Source: Eubacteriales Family XIII. Incertae Sedis bacterium (lineage in GTDB: Bacteria; Bacillota; Clostridia; Peptostreptococcales; Anaerovoracaceae). Taken from it: a stretch of 45,815 nucleotides of DNA. A model generated the notes under the pieces. The model ran no database searches, was not told where the DNA came from, and saw only the letters and a list, made by a program, of their open reading frames with translations. Below, in pieces: positions 27,174 to 39,464 of this stretch (position 1 is the first letter of the stretch; the number at the start of each line of letters is the position of its first letter). A program made the position numbers and the translations under genes. The stretch is from the NCBI GenBank assembly GCA_031261525.1, contig JAISJM010000126.1, positions 1-45,815 of the forward strand. Reading direction: 5' to 3'.

Positions 27174-28475
27174 TTAGTCCTTCTTACGATTATCAATGAC
27201 TCGTCTCGCTTTGCCTTGACTTCGTTCAATGGTCTTGTGCTGTACAGGTGTGACTTTCGTGGAGACTCTGAGCGAGGAATCGAGCTTCGCCTTGATCTTC
27301 GCAGCGAGTGCCTCAACTTCTCCGATTTCGTCACTGAATGCAGCATCCTTAATCTCGACTTGCACTTCAATCGTATCGAGCGTACCCTTGCGGTCGACGA
27401 TAATCATGTAATGCGGTTCCACTTCTGGAAGATCTAGGAGCACGCTCTCAACCTGCGATGGGAATACATTGACCCCTCTGATGATGAGCATGTCATCACT
27501 ACGACCTTTGACGCGATCCATGCGGACATTCGAACGACCACACGCGCAATCACCGTGATAGAGTGCAGACAAATCGCGTGTGCGATAGCGAATAAGCGGC
27601 ATTGCCTCTTTTGTAAGATGTGTAAATACGAGCTCACCCGTCACGCCATCACCAACCTGCTCAAATGTATCAGGATCGATGATTTCAGGATAGAAATGAT
27701 CCTCGCATACGTGTAAGCCATTCTTTTCTGGACAGCTGCAACTTACGCCAGGTCCCATAATCTCGGATAATCCATAAATGTCAAATGCTTCAATATTGAG
27801 ACCATCCTCAATCTCTTTTTTCATATTTGCAGTCCAAGGTTCTGCACCGAAGATGCCGATTCTTAGCGGTAGATTTGAAGTATCAACGCCTGCATCTCTG
27901 AGTGCTTCGGACAAGAACAACGCATAAGATGGCGTACATGCGAGAATCGTCGTTCCAAAATCCTGCATGAGCGTCAATTGATTGTTCGTATTGCCACCGC
28001 TGATTGGAATAACGCCCGCACCGAGCTTCGTTGCGCCGTCATGCAAGCCCAGCCCGCCCGTAAATAATCCGTATCCATAAGCGACCTGTACGACATCCTC
28101 ACTCGTGCCACCCGTGCAGCAAATGGATCTGCATACGCACTCCGCAAACACTTCCAAATCATGCCTTGTATGTGGTACGGCAGTTGGTTTTCCCGTCGTC
28201 CCCGACGATGCGTGAATACGTACAAAATCGTTCTTATGTGTTGCAGCAAGTCCGAACGGATAGTTGTCGCGCAAGTCCTGCTTTGTCGTAAACGGCAATT
28301 TTACAATATCGTCAATCGATGCGATGTCGCCAGGTTCCAGCCCCATCGCCTGCATCTTCTCGCGATAAAACGGCACATTGTGGTAGACTCTGTCAACTGT
28401 CTTCTTGAGCCTTTCTCCTTGGAGATTGCGCATCGCCTCCCCGTCCATGGCCTCTCGTGGCTTATTCCAAATCAT
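27174..28475 (-). CDS. paaK: Phenylacetate-CoA ligase (AMP-forming, PaaK family)
   Basis: The 433 residues activate phenylacetate or a related aryl acid to the CoA thioester using ATP. Visible are VRIHASSGTTGKPTAVPHT (P-loop), ISGGNTNNQLTLMQDF, IFGAEPWTANMKKEIE, DIYGLSEIMGPGVS (adenylate motif), RTRDLSALYHGDCACGRS and RSDDMLIIRGVNVFPSQVE (hinge). The C-terminal domain ends with a basic tail RSQGKARRVIDNRKKD. In fermenters it typically operates with aromatic-amino-acid oxidoreductases, producing or consuming arylacetates; none is in view. The ATG has AAGGGGG. It is divergent from the exporter gene and shares an upstream repeat with it. Confidence 0.93.
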   Translation of the reverse strand: MIWNKPREAMDGEAMRNLQGERLKKTVDRVYHNVPFYREKMQAMGLEPGDIASIDDIVKLPFTTKQDLRDNYPFGLAATHKNDFVRIHASSGTTGKPTAVPHTRHDLEVFAECVCRSICCTGGTSEDVVQVAYGYGLFTGGLGLHDGATKLGAGVIPISGGNTNNQLTLMQDFGTTILACTPSYALFLSEALRDAGVDTSNLPLRIGIFGAEPWTANMKKEIEDGLNIEAFDIYGLSEIMGPGVSCSCPEKNGLHVCEDHFYPEIIDPDTFEQVGDGVTGELVFTHLTKEAMPLIRYRTRDLSALYHGDCACGRSNVRMDRVKGRSDDMLIIRGVNVFPSQVESVLLDLPEVEPHYMIIVDRKGTLDTIEVQVEIKDAAFSDEIGEVEALAAKIKAKLDSSLRVSTKVTPVQHKTIERSQGKARRVIDNRKKD

Positions 28476-28519
28476 TGATAACCCCCTTTGTATTGAGTGA
28501 TAATTATTATTGATGGTAT

Positions 28520-28677
28520 ATTATGACCGTTCCTAGTTTATCATATATGGCATAAAAATAAAAGACGGGCTTCGTCGTATTAAGATGCGAATGGTCGTAA
28601 TTTCTGATATGATATGAAGTATATATTGACGCGATTCCTACTCAGCTGCAAGACGATAACGTATTATGACCGTTATC
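28520..28677. promoter_or_regulatory. Repeated element in the divergent paaK / exporter control region
   Basis: ATTATGACCGTT occurs at 28520-28531 and again at 28663-28674. The second copy lies within a perfect inverted repeat GATAACG (28655-28661) / CGTTATC (28671-28677), directly before the ribosome site of the exporter gene. Placement on both sides of a divergent promoter region suggests a shared operator. The regulator is unknown. Confidence 0.5.
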
Positions 28678-28690
28678 ATGGAGGGTGCAA

Positions 28691-30019
28691 ATGCCAAAAT
28701 ACCGACACAAAAAAATACTCCGCCTATCCGTCCAAGCAGGCGAAATTATGCAACGTAGCGGTGCGGAGACGTACCGTGTCGAAGAGACGATTACGCGAGT
28801 GGCAAGAGCCGCTGGTATCAACGATGTTGAGACGTTTGCGACGACTACGGGAATCTTTGCTTCGGTAGATCCAGGCGAAGATGTCGATGACGTGTTCACG
28901 CTTGTGAAGCGCGTACCGTTTATCGAGCGTAATATGGAGAAAATATCGGAGATTAATTCGTTTTCGAGGGAATTTGCGACAACCGATTTGACGATTGATG
29001 AAGGACTCGCAAGACTCCGTGAGATTGATGCCATTCCAAAGTATCCGCTATGGCTTCGTTTTATTGGATCTTTTTTGGTTGGGCTCTGTATGAGTCCATC
29101 TTATGGTGCACATCCTTATGAAATGATCTTTGCGGGCATCATCGCAGGTCTGGCACATTTGCTTTCGGATTTACTGGACAATTTACGATTTACGGATTTT
29201 ATACGCGTCTTTACGTGTTGCAGTGGTATCACTTTGCTTGCGGTGGGACTGAAGTTGATTATTCCGCAGATTGCGATGAGCCCGATTATCGTTGGGGCAT
29301 TTGCCATCTTTATGCCCGGAATTACCATCACAAATGCCGCTCGCGACCTCATCAGTGCGGAGACGCTTTCTGGTGTCCAGCGGCTCACGGAGGCATTGCT
29401 CTATGCTATTGCAATCGCTGGCGGTGTCGGCGTTGTATTGAAAGTCTGGTCGCTTGGTGGCGGTACGCTACTACCGCGAGATGCTGTCGCGGATCCCGTT
29501 TGGCTACAGACCATATATGCATTTATCTACACATTTGGTTTTTCATTGTTATTTAGAATCCCCAAAAGGCATATCATCACCTGTGCTGTTTTTGGAGCAA
29601 TTGCAATGCTCACATGCGCACTATTTACGCTTCAAGGATATTCACTGATGACGTCTGTCTTCTTTGGAACATTGGTGTTGTCTTTTTTAGCAGAAATTGG
29701 CGCACGTGTTGCGAAGGACGCAACCTCAATCTTTCTCATACCTGGAATCATTCCATTTGTGCCCGGCTCACTCATCTACGCGACGATGACGGCATTAATT
29801 GGCGGGAATTATGAGGCAAGTGCATATCAGGCATCGCAAGCTGGCGGTGTTGCTGGTGCAATTGCGATTGCGCTTGTCATATCGGCTTCTATCATGAGAT
29901 TAATCATGACAGCGCGAAGACGATTCAGATGGATGCAAGCCTCGAAGCATAGTGCGAAATCGCGTGCAAAAAAAGCGCTTCGTGCGATGACAAAATCACG
30001 AGGATGGAAAAAATCGTAG
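28691..30019 (+). CDS. Threonine/serine exporter, fused ThrE type (DUF1212 + DUF3815)
   Basis: From the ATG at 28691 (GGAGG 6 nt upstream; the GTG at 28685 is an alternative) it has 442 residues. The cytoplasmic head (about 1-115) carries LSVQAGEIMQRSGAETYRVEETI, the ThrE/YjjP signature. It is followed by five helices ending near residue 250, then a second set of about five helices (VYAFIYTFGFSLLFR-like start to ALVISASIMRLIM) equivalent to YjjB. Many bacteria split these halves; here they are fused as in Corynebacterium ThrE. The C-terminus is strongly basic (KHSAKSRAKKALRAMTKSRG). Predicted role: export of threonine/serine or small peptides or dicarboxylates. Confidence 0.88.
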   Translation: MPKYRHKKILRLSVQAGEIMQRSGAETYRVEETITRVARAAGINDVETFATTTGIFASVDPGEDVDDVFTLVKRVPFIERNMEKISEINSFSREFATTDLTIDEGLARLREIDAIPKYPLWLRFIGSFLVGLCMSPSYGAHPYEMIFAGIIAGLAHLLSDLLDNLRFTDFIRVFTCCSGITLLAVGLKLIIPQIAMSPIIVGAFAIFMPGITITNAARDLISAETLSGVQRLTEALLYAIAIAGGVGVVLKVWSLGGGTLLPRDAVADPVWLQTIYAFIYTFGFSLLFRIPKRHIITCAVFGAIAMLTCALFTLQGYSLMTSVFFGTLVLSFLAEIGARVAKDATSIFLIPGIIPFVPGSLIYATMTALIGGNYEASAYQASQAGGVAGAIAIALVISASIMRLIMTARRRFRWMQASKHSAKSRAKKALRAMTKSRGWKKS

Positions 30020-30046
30020 TGCAAATACTCAAGTGCAAATACTCAA
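30019..30046. repeat. Tandem 14-nt duplication
   Basis: GTGCAAATACTCAA occurs twice head to tail, beginning at the last base of the exporter stop codon. It is probably a recent slippage duplication. Confidence 0.85.
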
Positions 30047-30048
30047 AT

Positions 30049-30114
30049 CTCTTCCTAACTCGATTTTGGACGCAAAAACAAGCATTATTCTGTCCAAAAT
30101 CGAGTTAGGAAGAG
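30049..30114. repeat. Perfect 23-bp inverted repeat (terminator-like)
   Basis: Arms 30049-30071 and 30092-30114 are perfect complements starting CTCTTCCTAACTCGATTTTG, around a 20-nt loop. Only AATTTT follows, so it is a weak intrinsic terminator for the exporter gene at best; it may act as an mRNA 3' stabiliser. Confidence 0.8.
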
Positions 30115-30122
30115 AATTTTGA

Positions 30123-30194
30123 TTTGGGCTTGGGTTTGAATTTAGGCTTGGGTTTGGGTTTGGGTTTGGGCTTGGGTTTGGGTTTGAATTTGGA
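30123..30194. repeat. Hexanucleotide array TTTGGG x12 (telomere-like)
   Basis: Exactly twelve 6-nt units: seven TTTGGG or near variants, three CTTGGG, two TTTGAA, one TTTAGG and TTTGGA make up the set in mixed order. G triplets every 6 nt on the plus strand could form a G-quadruplex. The opposite strand would read Pro-Lys repeats, but no start codon or ribosome site precedes them. Confidence 0.9.
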
Positions 30195-30238
30195 TATGTC
30201 TACGCACTCGAATTAATGCCAAAATTTATATAAAAAAA

Positions 30239-30272
30239 TTAACCGCCATCTATACGATAAGATGGCGGTTAA
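30239..30272. terminator. Terminator of the ATP synthase operon
   Basis: Arms TTAACCGCCATCT (30239-30251) and AGATGGCGGTTAA (30260-30272) pair perfectly over 13 bp with an 8-nt loop. A run of A on the left gives the T run for the minus-strand atp transcript. Confidence 0.92.
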
Positions 30273-30280
30273 TCATTTTC

Positions 30281-30718
30281 TTATTTCACCTTGCCAGCAA
30301 CCTTCAATCGGCTCATTGCCCGAGATAGTCCTGCTTTTGCCCTAAGAACGCGCCGTTCTTCTTCCTCTGCTTTCGTAGCATTGGAAGTATCGTGTGATTC
30401 GAGCCAATTGCTATATCGCTCATAGGCAGCCTCTGCTCTATGAATATCAATCTCTTCCGCCCACTCAGCAGCATCGGCGTAGATGAGCACAGTCTTCTTC
30501 ACATCGATGAACCCATCGGAAAGTGCAATGGTGCGAAGCTCTTTTTCGCCTTTCTCTCGGATATAGCAGACGCCAGATTTTAAGAGTTTCGTCGCCCAAC
30601 TATGTCCCGCCATGAATCCTTCTTGTCCCGTCACTGTCTCGACGATGACCATCTCAACTTCACCACTGTAAAACAGCTGATTTGGTGTGACAATCTCCAA
30701 CATGTAAACATTTGCCAT
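30281..30718 (-). CDS. atpC: F-type ATP synthase epsilon subunit
   Basis: The 145 residues are slightly longer than the usual 130-140. The N-terminal beta-sandwich (YMLEIVTPNQLFYSGEVEMVIVET, GQEGFMAGH) is followed by the C-terminal helical hairpin EEIDIHRAEAAYERYSNWLE and a basic end. Epsilon belongs to the central stalk and restrains ATP hydrolysis. The ATG has AGAGGG. It lies 134 nt after atpD, an unusually wide gap for this operon. Confidence 0.95.
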   Translation of the reverse strand: MANVYMLEIVTPNQLFYSGEVEMVIVETVTGQEGFMAGHSWATKLLKSGVCYIREKGEKELRTIALSDGFIDVKKTVLIYADAAEWAEEIDIHRAEAAYERYSNWLESHDTSNATKAEEEERRVLRAKAGLSRAMSRLKVAGKVK

Positions 30719-30852
30719 CAGAACCCTCTTTCAAAATTGATTTCATTATATGCAAAATGATTTGGAACCCGAATCATGATTATCTCTATGCGAGATGCCC
30801 TCAGATTTTGCATGTAGTCGCGCGAAAATGGCATCATACCATTTATTTTTAT

Positions 30853-33212
<2,360 letters not shown>

Positions 33213-33300
33213 AGCCATCTCCTTTCACCAGCACACAATCTTGGCACTAGACTTATACTTATGAATTAACTGACTTTGCGATTGCCTAACTATGTTTCTC

Positions 33301-35398
<2,098 letters not shown>

Positions 35399-35434
35399 TT
35401 TAACTACCTCGCTCTACACACGATTTTAATATGA

Positions 35435-35968
35435 TTAATGAATCGTTACAGAATTTTCTTTCGCATTGCTCATCGAGTTGATGACATCGTCAATAATCGG
35501 ATCGGTATCCATATTCTGTAGCTGTACGCCAATGATTTTCTCCGCCGCCATAATCGATAAGGTTGAAATCTGCTCTCGCATATCTGCGACAGCGAGGGAT
35601 TTCTCGCGTTCAATTTCCGCTTTGGCTTTGACCATAAGCTCATTGACCTTTTTATTGGTGTCCTCGAGCATCTTCCGATTACGCTCTTCCGCTTGGAGCG
35701 TTGCATTTTTAATAACCTCACGACGCTCTTGCTCGATTTCTTTCATCTTATCGGTGTATTCTTGAAGACGTGCATCGGCAAGCTTGTTGACTTGATCTGC
35801 ATTGTCAAAACTATCGCGAACCTTCTCCTCACGATCAAGCATAAACTTCCGAACTTTATCCCAGAAGAATTTCTTAAGAATAAGAAAAAGCACCAACAAT
35901 GTAATCATGTTCATGACTAGCGTAGGATTAAATTCTATTAAATTTGTATAACCTAGTCCCTCATGCAT
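35435..35968 (-). CDS. atpF: F-type ATP synthase b subunit
   Basis: The 177 residues have one N-terminal membrane helix (about 15-35, FNPTLVMNMITLLVLFLILKK), then a long charged coiled coil (KVRKFMLDREEKVRDSFDNADQ onwards) and a short end. This is the peripheral stator. A GGTGGCG site precedes the ATG. It lies 8 nt after atpE. Confidence 0.95.
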   Translation of the reverse strand: MHEGLGYTNLIEFNPTLVMNMITLLVLFLILKKFFWDKVRKFMLDREEKVRDSFDNADQVNKLADARLQEYTDKMKEIEQERREVIKNATLQAEERNRKMLEDTNKKVNELMVKAKAEIEREKSLAVADMREQISTLSIMAAEKIIGVQLQNMDTDPIIDDVINSMSNAKENSVTIH

Positions 35969-35976
35969 CTCGCCAC

Positions 35977-36243
35977 CTATAGCATCTTAACAAGAGGATT
36001 CAAGAATACGAGTATAATTGCGATTACAAATGCCAAGATACCTGTTGTCTCTGATACTGCCTGACCAACAATCATCGTCTGTAGAATCTGACCCGATGCT
36101 TCAGGTTGTCTTGCGATGGATTCAACAGCCTTTCCCGCACAAAGTCCCTGTGCAATACCAATACCAGATGCTGCAAGCATCGCAATTGCCGCCGCTATTG
36201 CACTGAGTCCTAAAACAAATGCTTCTGATGAAATATTTTGCAT
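35977..36243 (-). CDS. atpE: F-type ATP synthase c subunit, predicted Na+-binding
   Basis: From the ATG at 36243 (TTAGGAGG upstream) it has 88 residues: helix 1 (5-35), loop ARQPEA and helix 2 (52-83). The ion site contains Q32, V63, E65, T66 and T67, equal in position to the Na+-coordinating residues of the Ilyobacter c ring (Q32, V63, E65, S66, T67). Y70 there is L70 here. Acetobacterium-type Na+ c subunits also have ETT. I predict Na+ coupling, not proton only. A longer reading from 36306 lacks a ribosome site and is not used. The 266-nt gap to atpB is unusual. Confidence 0.95.
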   Translation of the reverse strand: MQNISSEAFVLGLSAIAAAIAMLAASGIGIAQGLCAGKAVESIARQPEASGQILQTMIVGQAVSETTGILAFVIAIILVFLNPLVKML

Positions 36244-36466
36244 TTTCGTACCTCCTAAAACTGTTACGTTAAAACATAAATAACAAATGATATATTTTAT
36301 CGCCATGATAAATAGCGAGTAAAATCGAATGGGTTCCTATTAAATATCATAGGATATGGCAGCCACAACAACTATAAGAACAAAATACAACGAGCATAAG
36401 CTTGGTGCAGGTTGTGCTCCGAGTGACGATGTGGCGCACGGAACGTACGCTTTGTTACGTGAGTAC

Positions 36467-36498
36467 GGCGCATCATCATGCTGCGTGCAAGATGCGCC
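36467..36498. other. Hairpin in the atpB-atpE spacer
   Basis: GGCGCATC (36467-36474) and GATGCGCC (36491-36498) pair over 8 GC-rich bp. They lie immediately after the atpB stop in transcript sense. The rest of the 36244-36509 spacer contains further short complementary blocks (GAGCA/TGCTC near 36392-36420) but no gene. It may be an RNA-processing or stabilising element that raises atpE expression. Confidence 0.5.
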
Positions 36499-36509
36499 AA
36501 GATCATGGC

Positions 36510-37232
36510 TCAATGTGCCGCGCCTGGTGCTTTGATTGATTTCGCAATAAACACCATCGTCAACATCGTAAAGATATACGCCTGAATGATTGGTTCGAAT
36601 ATATCGAAGAATAAATTCGCAGGCAGCGGAATGATTGCCTCAAGGAATGGATAATGCATTCCGACGATATGTGACAAGGAACCAAGTCCGTTGATTACAA
36701 GCGCCATAATGATTGCGCCACCGAAGATATTGCCGAAAAGTCGGAAGCCCAAGCTGACTGGGAACGAGAATTCTTCTAGAATAGAAATGGGTAATAGGAA
36801 TGGATACGGTTGGGCGAAATGTCCAAAATATCCAATGACGCCACGCGAGCGCATACTACCAATTTGAATATTTAAGAAAGTGAGAATACTGAGCGCAAAT
36901 GTCATATTTACATCGGCTGTCGTCGGTCTGAAACCGAACATCCCGAGCATGTTGCCAAGCACTAAGAAAATAAATAAAGTCCCGATGTATGGGGCATAAC
37001 CAATATTGTGCTTGCCCATGGTATTGCCAACCAAATTATAGACAAATTCAACAATGAGTTCAGCAACCCCTTGTGCTCCTTTTGGATACTGTGTCAGTTT
37101 GCGTGCAGATAAAATAAGAAGCAGCGCTATCACTATCGCTGCAATCCAACCCCAAATAACCGTCTCCGTAATGAAGATTTTATCTGAGAACTTTATAATG
37201 ATTCGTGGTCCAAGATTATTTAAATCATGCAT
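36510..37232 (-). CDS. atpB: F-type ATP synthase a subunit
   Basis: From the ATG at 37232 the protein has 240 residues; the GTG at 37259 would cover the AGGAGGGG site. It has five to six membrane helices, including GVAELIVEFVYNLVGNTMGK and PISILEEFSFPVSLGFRLFGNIFGGAIIMALV, where the essential Arg of the ion channel is in FRLFGN. The end is QAYIFTMLTMVFIAKSIK. It passes the coupling ion to the c ring. It lies about 37 nt after the AtpI-like gene. Confidence 0.95.
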   Translation of the reverse strand: MHDLNNLGPRIIIKFSDKIFITETVIWGWIAAIVIALLLILSARKLTQYPKGAQGVAELIVEFVYNLVGNTMGKHNIGYAPYIGTLFIFLVLGNMLGMFGFRPTTADVNMTFALSILTFLNIQIGSMRSRGVIGYFGHFAQPYPFLLPISILEEFSFPVSLGFRLFGNIFGGAIIMALVINGLGSLSHIVGMHYPFLEAIIPLPANLFFDIFEPIIQAYIFTMLTMVFIAKSIKAPGAAH

Positions 37233-37269
37233 AGAATAATAACCCCTCCTCACTCTCACAAAATTTTAA

Positions 37270-37728
37270 TTAATCAATACGTTTTCTTGCGAAATTATAA
37301 AAACGTCGATGGGTCTTATAATATCGGATTTTAAGCTCTCCGTCAAGGATAATTTTGTGTTTTCTTTGAAAAGATACTCTTTTTTCAAAGGTAAAATACT
37401 CCTGTGGTACTTTATCGTACTTCACATCCTTGAATTTTGGTTGAATCGCATGTTGGATGACCAACAGGATATTTTTAACCAAAAACCCACATACGCACAA
37501 GATACCCGCAAGTACAGATTGCTTCGCGCAGAGATAGAAGACGACACCATAGATACCCAGTCTGATAAAATAACTGAGTGGCACAAGCATCTGCGCTTTA
37601 TTTTTTGTGTTTTGGGCAAATGCCTTCAAAATCAACAACTCATTGATCTTAAAGTTCAGGAAAGATGTCGCGGTACCTAAAGCAAATCCAATCAAGCATT
37701 TACATATAATGATCAAGACTTGTGGCAT
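37270..37728 (-). CDS. ATP synthase subunit I-like membrane protein
   Basis: From the ATG at 37728 (GGAGG 6 nt upstream) it has 152 residues; the longer reading overlaps the next gene and the promoter. Two helix pairs (about 1-25 and 45-90: LVPLSYFIRLGIYGVVFYLCA, CGFLVKNILLVIQHAI) are followed by a charged tail ending YNFARKRID. Similarity to AtpI is by position (first gene of the atp operon) and helix pattern, not by a strong motif. AtpI assists c-ring assembly. Confidence 0.72.
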   Translation of the reverse strand: MPQVLIIICKCLIGFALGTATSFLNFKINELLILKAFAQNTKNKAQMLVPLSYFIRLGIYGVVFYLCAKQSVLAGILCVCGFLVKNILLVIQHAIQPKFKDVKYDKVPQEYFTFEKRVSFQRKHKIILDGELKIRYYKTHRRFYNFARKRID

Positions 37729-37751
37729 TTGCATCCTCCATGATGAATTAT

Positions 37752-37781
37752 TATATAGGAATACCCTTACGGCAATGTCAA
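37752..37781 (-). promoter_or_regulatory. ATP synthase operon promoter
   Basis: On the minus strand a consensus TTGACA (37776-37781) and TATATA (37752-37757), extending to TATATAAT, are 18 nt apart. The AtpI-like gene starts 24 nt later. It lies in the 80-nt gap after the WecA-like gene, so the atp genes have their own promoter. Confidence 0.75.
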
Positions 37782-37808
37782 CCGTTTTTTTGATATTTTT
37801 TTGATAAA

Positions 37809-38921
37809 TTAAGAGCGTTTTTCCCAATCCCATACCAAAATGAGGATAAAGAGCATCGCGACGGCGAAAAGCATGATCGAATCTTTTACAAGATCGCGTG
37901 ATAATTCCACGGCTGCCATACCCATTATACCACTAATTCCATATAATGTAAGCACGCTTCGGCGCTGCCCCATGCCCATATAACGAAGTTGATGGTGCAA
38001 ATGGTTTCGATCGGGCGCAAAGATATGTTGTCTGCGCACGAGCCTTCTAAATACCGCAAATACAACATCAAATAATGGTACAGCTAATACTAATGCCGGC
38101 ATAATCGTTGCTACAATAGCAGCTCCTTTCGCCGGGCCAATCAAACTCACGCTCGCAATGATGAACCCAAGATATAATGCGCCACTATCGCCCATAAAAA
38201 TCTTCGCGGGATTGAAATTCCACGGCAGGAATCCGATTGCAGCGCCAGCGACTGTCATCATACATAAGGCAGCAACGTGCATGCTACTTATATATGCGGA
38301 ATATGCGATTGCAATTGCAGCGATGGCGCTTACCCCTGCGGCAAGTCCATCGAGACCATCAATGAGGTTGATGGTGTTGGTGATGAGGACAATCCAAAGT
38401 ATCGTCACAAGGTAATTTAGAAACATTCCAAGGTTACCCATATCGGTAAGCTGGAAGCCAAATACTGAATCCATGCGTATACCAATAAAAAATGCGACAC
38501 TCGCCGCAAATATCTGAAGCAAGAGCTTTTTCTTTGCTCCGATTCCAGTAATATCATCGACCACACCAACCGCATAAATCACAGCACCACCGACAATGAT
38601 GGCTAGAATTCTTTCGGCGTAATTTGTCGTTACAAAGGGTCCAGTATACCCCAGTTTTGGTAAAAATACATTGCGAACCAAAACCAAGGATACCGTCACT
38701 GCAATAAAAATTGCCATACCTCCAAAACGAGGGATGGGCTTTGTATGCATACGGCGATTATCCTTAGGTACATCAATCGCACCAACAAGATACGCGACTT
38801 TCTTTGCAACAGGTGTGAAAGCAAAAGCCAAGATGAGTGCCGACAACGTCGCAATTAACAGATAAAATCGAGTCGTGGACATATGAGATTGTGTAAATAA
38901 TAAATCCAAAATACTTTGCAT
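37809..38921 (-). CDS. UDP-GlcNAc:undecaprenyl-phosphate GlcNAc-1-phosphate transferase (WecA/TagO type)
   Basis: From the ATG at 38921 it has 370 residues (a GTG or TTG just before is possible; the ribosome site is weak). About eleven membrane helices. Motifs: DVPKDNRRMHTKPIPRFGG (about 53-71), VDDITG, NTINLIDGLDGLAAG (second Asp cluster), FMGDSGALYLGF and PDRNHLHHQLRYMG (the HxHH-type loop distinguishing WecA/TagO from MraY). It starts lipid-linked teichoic-acid or surface-polysaccharide synthesis. It is encoded 31 nt downstream of the dCMP deaminase gene. Confidence 0.92.
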   Translation of the reverse strand: MQSILDLLFTQSHMSTTRFYLLIATLSALILAFAFTPVAKKVAYLVGAIDVPKDNRRMHTKPIPRFGGMAIFIAVTVSLVLVRNVFLPKLGYTGPFVTTNYAERILAIIVGGAVIYAVGVVDDITGIGAKKKLLLQIFAASVAFFIGIRMDSVFGFQLTDMGNLGMFLNYLVTILWIVLITNTINLIDGLDGLAAGVSAIAAIAIAYSAYISSMHVAALCMMTVAGAAIGFLPWNFNPAKIFMGDSGALYLGFIIASVSLIGPAKGAAIVATIMPALVLAVPLFDVVFAVFRRLVRRQHIFAPDRNHLHHQLRYMGMGQRRSVLTLYGISGIMGMAAVELSRDLVKDSIMLFAVAMLFILILVWDWEKRS

Positions 38922-38951
38922 AAACACCAACTAATTCTATTCTAATGATTA

Positions 38952-39431
38952 CTATTCTATCGCTCCAGGATTGGCATTGTCTGCCTCATGATGGATTACA
39001 ACAATGCCAGCCTCTTTCAATAAATCTACGGCAAGCTCATCTGGGTAGCCATCGTCCACAACGATGCGCTTAATTCCCGCATTGATAATCATCTTTGCGC
39101 AAATGACACAAGGCTGATTCGTAATATAGATGCTTGCCCCCTCAATACTGTGACCTAAAGTCGCCGCTTGAATAATTGCATTTTGCTCTGCATGCAAGGC
39201 TCTGCATAATTCATGACGCTCACCAGATGGAACTTTGAGCTGCTGTCTCAGGCATCCGCCTTTTTCTTCACAATGCGGAATTCCTTTAGGTGCTCCATTG
39301 TATCCCGTTGCGATAATATGTTTTTCGTGTACGATGACAGCACCAACTTGGCGCCTGAGACAGGTGGATCGCTCCGCTGTCAGACGTGCCATGCCCATGA
39401 AGTACTCATCCCAACTAGGTCGTCTACGCAT
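38952..39431 (-). CDS. Deoxycytidylate deaminase (ComEB-like)
   Basis: The 159 residues carry the zinc motifs [11 protein letters not shown] and [18 protein letters not shown] of cytidine/dCMP deaminases. It also has [13 protein letters not shown] and [22 protein letters not shown], which hold the dCMP-deaminase-specific region. It converts dCMP to dUMP for thymidylate supply. The ATG at 39431 has GGAGGC. It sits between metH and the WecA-like gene. Confidence 0.93.
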   Translation of the reverse strand: MRRRPSWDEYFMGMARLTAERSTCLRRQVGAVIVHEKHIIATGYNGAPKGIPHCEEKGGCLRQQLKVPSGERHELCRALHAEQNAIIQAATLGHSIEGASIYITNQPCVICAKMIINAGIKRIVVDDGYPDELAVDLLKEAGIVVIHHEADNANPGAIE

Positions 39432-39464
39432 ATACAGCCTCCTACTTTTTCAATTCACTTGTTG

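Noticed and set aside
30123-30194. Pro-Lys repeat protein (TonB-like) on the minus strand
   Set aside because: The hexamer array would read PK repeats, but the frame is short, has no start codon and is interrupted by a stop just upstream.
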